This document shows positions 30,451 to 33,492 of a stretch of 33,492 nt of DNA, one piece after another; positions within the stretch are counted from its first letter, which is position 1; every line of letters starts with the position of its first letter. The notes below the pieces were generated by a model that worked only from the letters and a program-made list of their open reading frames with translations, searched no databases and was not told the origin of the DNA. The position numbers and the translations under genes were made by a program. This DNA is from Oligosphaeraceae bacterium (GTDB lineage Bacteria; Verrucomicrobiota; Lentisphaeria; Oligosphaerales; Oligosphaeraceae), in contig JAAZKR010000024.1 of assembly GCA_012799725.1 (NCBI GenBank), forward strand, positions 1-33,492. The letters run 5' to 3'.

Positions 30451-30484
30451 AATCGTGTGTTTTGTGGAGGATTATTGGGTTGAT

Positions 30485-33277
30485 TCAACGATAGGTTCCT
30501 ATGAAGGAAGCCCATATTGGAAGGTGCATTTCTGCGGGTGGGTGCTTCTTCTCGGTGCGGATATCCAACAGTTCCGATGCCCCCTTGACTTTCAGGGTGA
30601 CCGCCTGCTTGCTCATATTTGCAATATAGAGATACGCCTTGCCATCATCGCTGCGGCATGCGACCCATTCCACGCCATAGACAGAGGCGCCATTGCTATC
30701 CACGACTTCGATGTCGTCCGCCAGACCATAGTCCTTTGCCAGAGAACGCAGCTGCTTGGATAATTCGGGCAGATCCCTGGAAAGTGCAAGGTTCTTGCCG
30801 CCGATTTTTTCTGAAGCCATTCGGGCATTGTCCGATCCGAAGCAGGTGTCAAAAAGCAATTTACCGCCTTCGGTTGCATATTTTTTCAAGGCTGCCTCGG
30901 TTTCCGGAAGAGGCATTGGGCAATCCGACACTAACAGCAGCGGCAGATTGGCAGCAGTGACGCTGCCTTCTATCAGCTGCCGTTCATCGACAACACGAAG
31001 CGGCGAGCCTGCAAACATTGCAGCCTCGCTAATACGCAATAGGGCGGTATTGTTGCGGTCACCATCCAGATAACGTGAATGGCGGCTGTAAAGCACACCG
31101 ATGCGACGTGGCCGGTTGGCCAGGGCAAGATAGGCCTTGCTATGCATGCGTAGGGACGCAGTGGTCAGTCCGCCCTGAAGCATCAGATGCGGCTGGCTGG
31201 TCATATCCAGAGCCTGATTGATGCCAGGACAGGCAACCCAAAAGGCACCGGCGCGTAGTCCATGAATGAAATTCTGCCTCATTACCATGTCCAGGCAGGC
31301 AGGTGGTGTGACCGGCGGGTCGCAGCGGATGATATGCCATTCGCTGTCGAAGATCCATTTGCCGGGTTCGTAACTGCGCAGCAGCTCAAAATAGGGAGTC
31401 TGGTACTGGGCGACATCTGAAGAGAGGCGATCAGCACGGTCATGGGAGTTGTCTGCCCAAGAATCGGTGCCGATAATTGGAGTCAAGGCGGCTAGCGCTT
31501 TGCGGTCAATGCCATCCGCATAGTCGTAGAAATTCCGGTTAGCACTGGCAAATGGCATCCATGGCATGCCGAACTCGTAAGGAAGATGCTTGATGTGTGT
31601 TGGAATGCCGGGAGCGTATTTCACGCAGAGATCATGCATCATGGTAAAAAACTCAGTGCCGACTTCCTGATTGCAGAGCACCCAATCCCAGAAACGGACG
31701 GCATTGTTTCGATCCATGGCAATGTCACGGGTCATGAATATTCTATCAAAGGATTCAAATCGGGTTTTCCAGGCAGCATTCACTTTGTCAATGGTGACAT
31801 ATTTTTTCTGGAGGAACTGGCGAAAGCGCTGTTGCATGGCTGGGGTATAATCCTCAAAGCATACTTCATTGGCCAAGTCAATGGCAGCTAAGGCCGGACT
31901 TTGGGAGACGATCGGCAGAAGCTGACTTAAAAACTCCCGACACATTTCGAGGTAATCAGGTGCCAGAATGGAAGCCTTTAGAAAGCCATGACCGGCCTGA
32001 CGGCCTTTCCACTGTTGCTCATGCAATGCAATGCCTTCTTCTTCGCCTTCCATCCCCATGCCAATAAAGGTTCCTTCCCATTCCGGATGATTGCGCAGAA
32101 TATGGGGCGGTGTATAGGGTGCTACCATCAGGTCGAAACGGATGCCGTGGTTTTCATATTCTTCCAGATGCGGCATTGTCCGGCGACGCAGCATGCCATC
32201 GTCAAAAATACCATTTTCTCGACGCATAACCGAATCAGGCCAGACATGGGCCGACACCAGGTTGTAGCCCATGGCCTTCAATTCGGGGGCAAGGCTTCCC
32301 AGCCCCCAGCCGCAGACTCCTCCATAAAAATCAGTGTCGTCCTCCCCCAGCATAGGTGTTGAATAGTTAGAGGGAACACGCCAGGCGCGTAGCCCGGTGC
32401 CTGTCTTTAATTCTTCCATCAGCGCTTCGGCATCCTTGAGAAACAACTCCATGTTGCGTTCATTCTTTTTCTCCTGACGATACCACAACCCGTCCACCGC
32501 CAGCCGTCCTGCCGCCCATTGTGCCGCGCATTCCTGGACTGCATTGTCTTCGGGAATGGCCTGCATGGATTGAGGGCCATAGAAAAAGTCGTTCAATTTC
32601 TGTATGCGTTCTGCATAATCCTGGTTGCCGGGAAACGGCGTTTCCGGCGGAATAGGCGCGTCACCCGGTATAATTTCCAATGACGAATACCATCCCAGGG
32701 CACCACGGTTTTCCAAGCCCAATCTTCCGAAACGCACGGAATATGGGGCTTTGCCATAATTGCCGCCCTTTGCCTTAACCGTTGTATAACCACCACGCAC
32801 AAGCGCAACATTTTCCTTGCCAAGTATCAGCTCTAATTTTTCGGGTTTCAGGTTATTCCAGTGAATGACCGTGGGTTCCCAGAAAATAAAACGAGATAGC
32901 GCGCTTGTGTCCCCACAGGTCAAGCGAAATCGCCCCCGACGAACAAGGTCTACGCGTATGATCTGACGGCCATCAGCATCCAGTATTGAAAACAGATGAC
33001 CGTCCAGCCAACAGTAGGAGGTGTCTGCCGGTGAATACCCGAAAACAAAACGAGCAGGCATATTCTCCTTATATGCGTCAGATACCTTGAACCCAGTGTA
33101 GTTGGGATAGATATTCCAAACACCGCGTCCGTCAACCCAGACTGTATTAAGTCCTGTTGCACAGTTGGCTTCCTGAGGGCGCTCCGCTCTGCTCTTCCAT
33201 TGAAAGGAAATACCGAATAGACTCGATGGCATGCCGTATGCTAATAACAAGATGAAGATGATGCCCCATTTTCTCAT
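30485..33277 (-). CDS. Secreted clan GH-A glycoside hydrolase (GH42/beta-galactosidase-like)
   Basis: ATG at 33277 gives signal-like MRKWGIIFILLLAYGMPSSLFG; catalytic-type ALAAIDLANEVCFEDYTPAMQQRFRQFLQKKYVTIDKVNAAW (acid/base) and KWIFDSEWHII (candidate nucleophile Glu). Confidence 0.8.
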   Translation of the reverse strand: MRKWGIIFILLLAYGMPSSLFGISFQWKSRAERPQEANCATGLNTVWVDGRGVWNIYPNYTGFKVSDAYKENMPARFVFGYSPADTSYCWLDGHLFSILDADGRQIIRVDLVRRGRFRLTCGDTSALSRFIFWEPTVIHWNNLKPEKLELILGKENVALVRGGYTTVKAKGGNYGKAPYSVRFGRLGLENRGALGWYSSLEIIPGDAPIPPETPFPGNQDYAERIQKLNDFFYGPQSMQAIPEDNAVQECAAQWAAGRLAVDGLWYRQEKKNERNMELFLKDAEALMEELKTGTGLRAWRVPSNYSTPMLGEDDTDFYGGVCGWGLGSLAPELKAMGYNLVSAHVWPDSVMRRENGIFDDGMLRRRTMPHLEEYENHGIRFDLMVAPYTPPHILRNHPEWEGTFIGMGMEGEEEGIALHEQQWKGRQAGHGFLKASILAPDYLEMCREFLSQLLPIVSQSPALAAIDLANEVCFEDYTPAMQQRFRQFLQKKYVTIDKVNAAWKTRFESFDRIFMTRDIAMDRNNAVRFWDWVLCNQEVGTEFFTMMHDLCVKYAPGIPTHIKHLPYEFGMPWMPFASANRNFYDYADGIDRKALAALTPIIGTDSWADNSHDRADRLSSDVAQYQTPYFELLRSYEPGKWIFDSEWHIIRCDPPVTPPACLDMVMRQNFIHGLRAGAFWVACPGINQALDMTSQPHLMLQGGLTTASLRMHSKAYLALANRPRRIGVLYSRHSRYLDGDRNNTALLRISEAAMFAGSPLRVVDERQLIEGSVTAANLPLLLVSDCPMPLPETEAALKKYATEGGKLLFDTCFGSDNARMASEKIGGKNLALSRDLPELSKQLRSLAKDYGLADDIEVVDSNGASVYGVEWVACRSDDGKAYLYIANMSKQAVTLKVKGASELLDIRTEKKHPPAEMHLPIWASFIGTYR

Positions 33278-33332
33278 GGCAGTTTTTCCTTTTTTATTCT
33301 GTTCTTTTTGCACTCAGAAGCATTATTTTTAT

Positions 33333-33426
33333 TCACAGTCATCCCATAAGCGATAAAAAACGGCATAATTGGTTCAATTTCACGCTTAATAAAACCGCTT
33401 CTACCAAAAGGCCATTTTCGATTTTT
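33333..33426 (-). repeat. 94-bp repeated element, copy B (inverted partner of 24913-25006)
   Basis: Reverse complement AAAAATCGAAAATGGCCTTTTGGTAGAAGCGGTTTTATTAAGCGTGAAATTGAACCAATTATGCCGTTTTTTATCGCTTATGGGATGACTGTGA. Confidence 0.85.
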
Positions 33427-33431
33427 AATTT

Positions 33432-33492
33432 CACCGCCAAGGCCGCCAAGCTTCTTTTTTATCCCCTTTTCTTTGCGTTCTTTGCGGTTATC
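33432..33492 (-). repeat. Low-complexity dispersed-repeat-like sequence (CGCAAAGAACGCAAAG ... GGCGGCCTTGGCGG)
   Basis: Minus strand GATAACCGCAAAGAACGCAAAGAAAAGGGGATAAAAAAGAAGCTTGGCGGCCTTGGCGGT, with internal direct repeats CGCAAAGAA and CTTGGCGG. Truncated by the window edge. Confidence 0.6.

Overview
The window reads as an ordinary bacterial chromosome segment. By overall flavour I would guess the PVC/Lentisphaerae side, but that is inference only. About 19 protein-coding genes can be supported. The minus-strand block gyrB-gyrA-uvrC (89-7451) is housekeeping. It is followed by a Gfo/Idh/MocA oxidoreductase, an ABC exporter, serC, a GDPD-type phosphodiesterase, a secreted coiled-coil/TPR protein, a lipoyl-PSBD-SDR fusion protein, DUF2851, an HtrA protease, a FtsB/DivIC-like protein, a lone fumarase/tartrate-dehydratase beta subunit, a lipoprotein-sorting-type protein and an O-antigen-ligase-like protein. 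Last comes a minus-strand carbohydrate module (secreted GH, GH42-type beta-galactosidase, Nif3-like protein, SSS symporter; 25144-33277). No rRNA, tRNA, CRISPR array or transposase was recognised. The best leads are: (1) a protein in which the acyltransferase domain of an E2-type lipoyl/E3-binding protein is replaced by a FabG-like reductase (15901-17235); (2) a gapless 94-bp element present twice in inverted orientation, exactly flanking the carbohydrate module (24913-25006 and 33333-33426), open in the same reading frame in both copies; (3) three copies of a dispersed intergenic repeat (TTATCCGCAG-TTACACAGATG...CAGATTT-CAGGA); (4) several structured intergenic regions (1760-1830, 7676-7801, 20865-20990); (5) a Nif3-family protein embedded in a glycosidase/transporter operon. 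All alignments were done by eye; no database search was possible.
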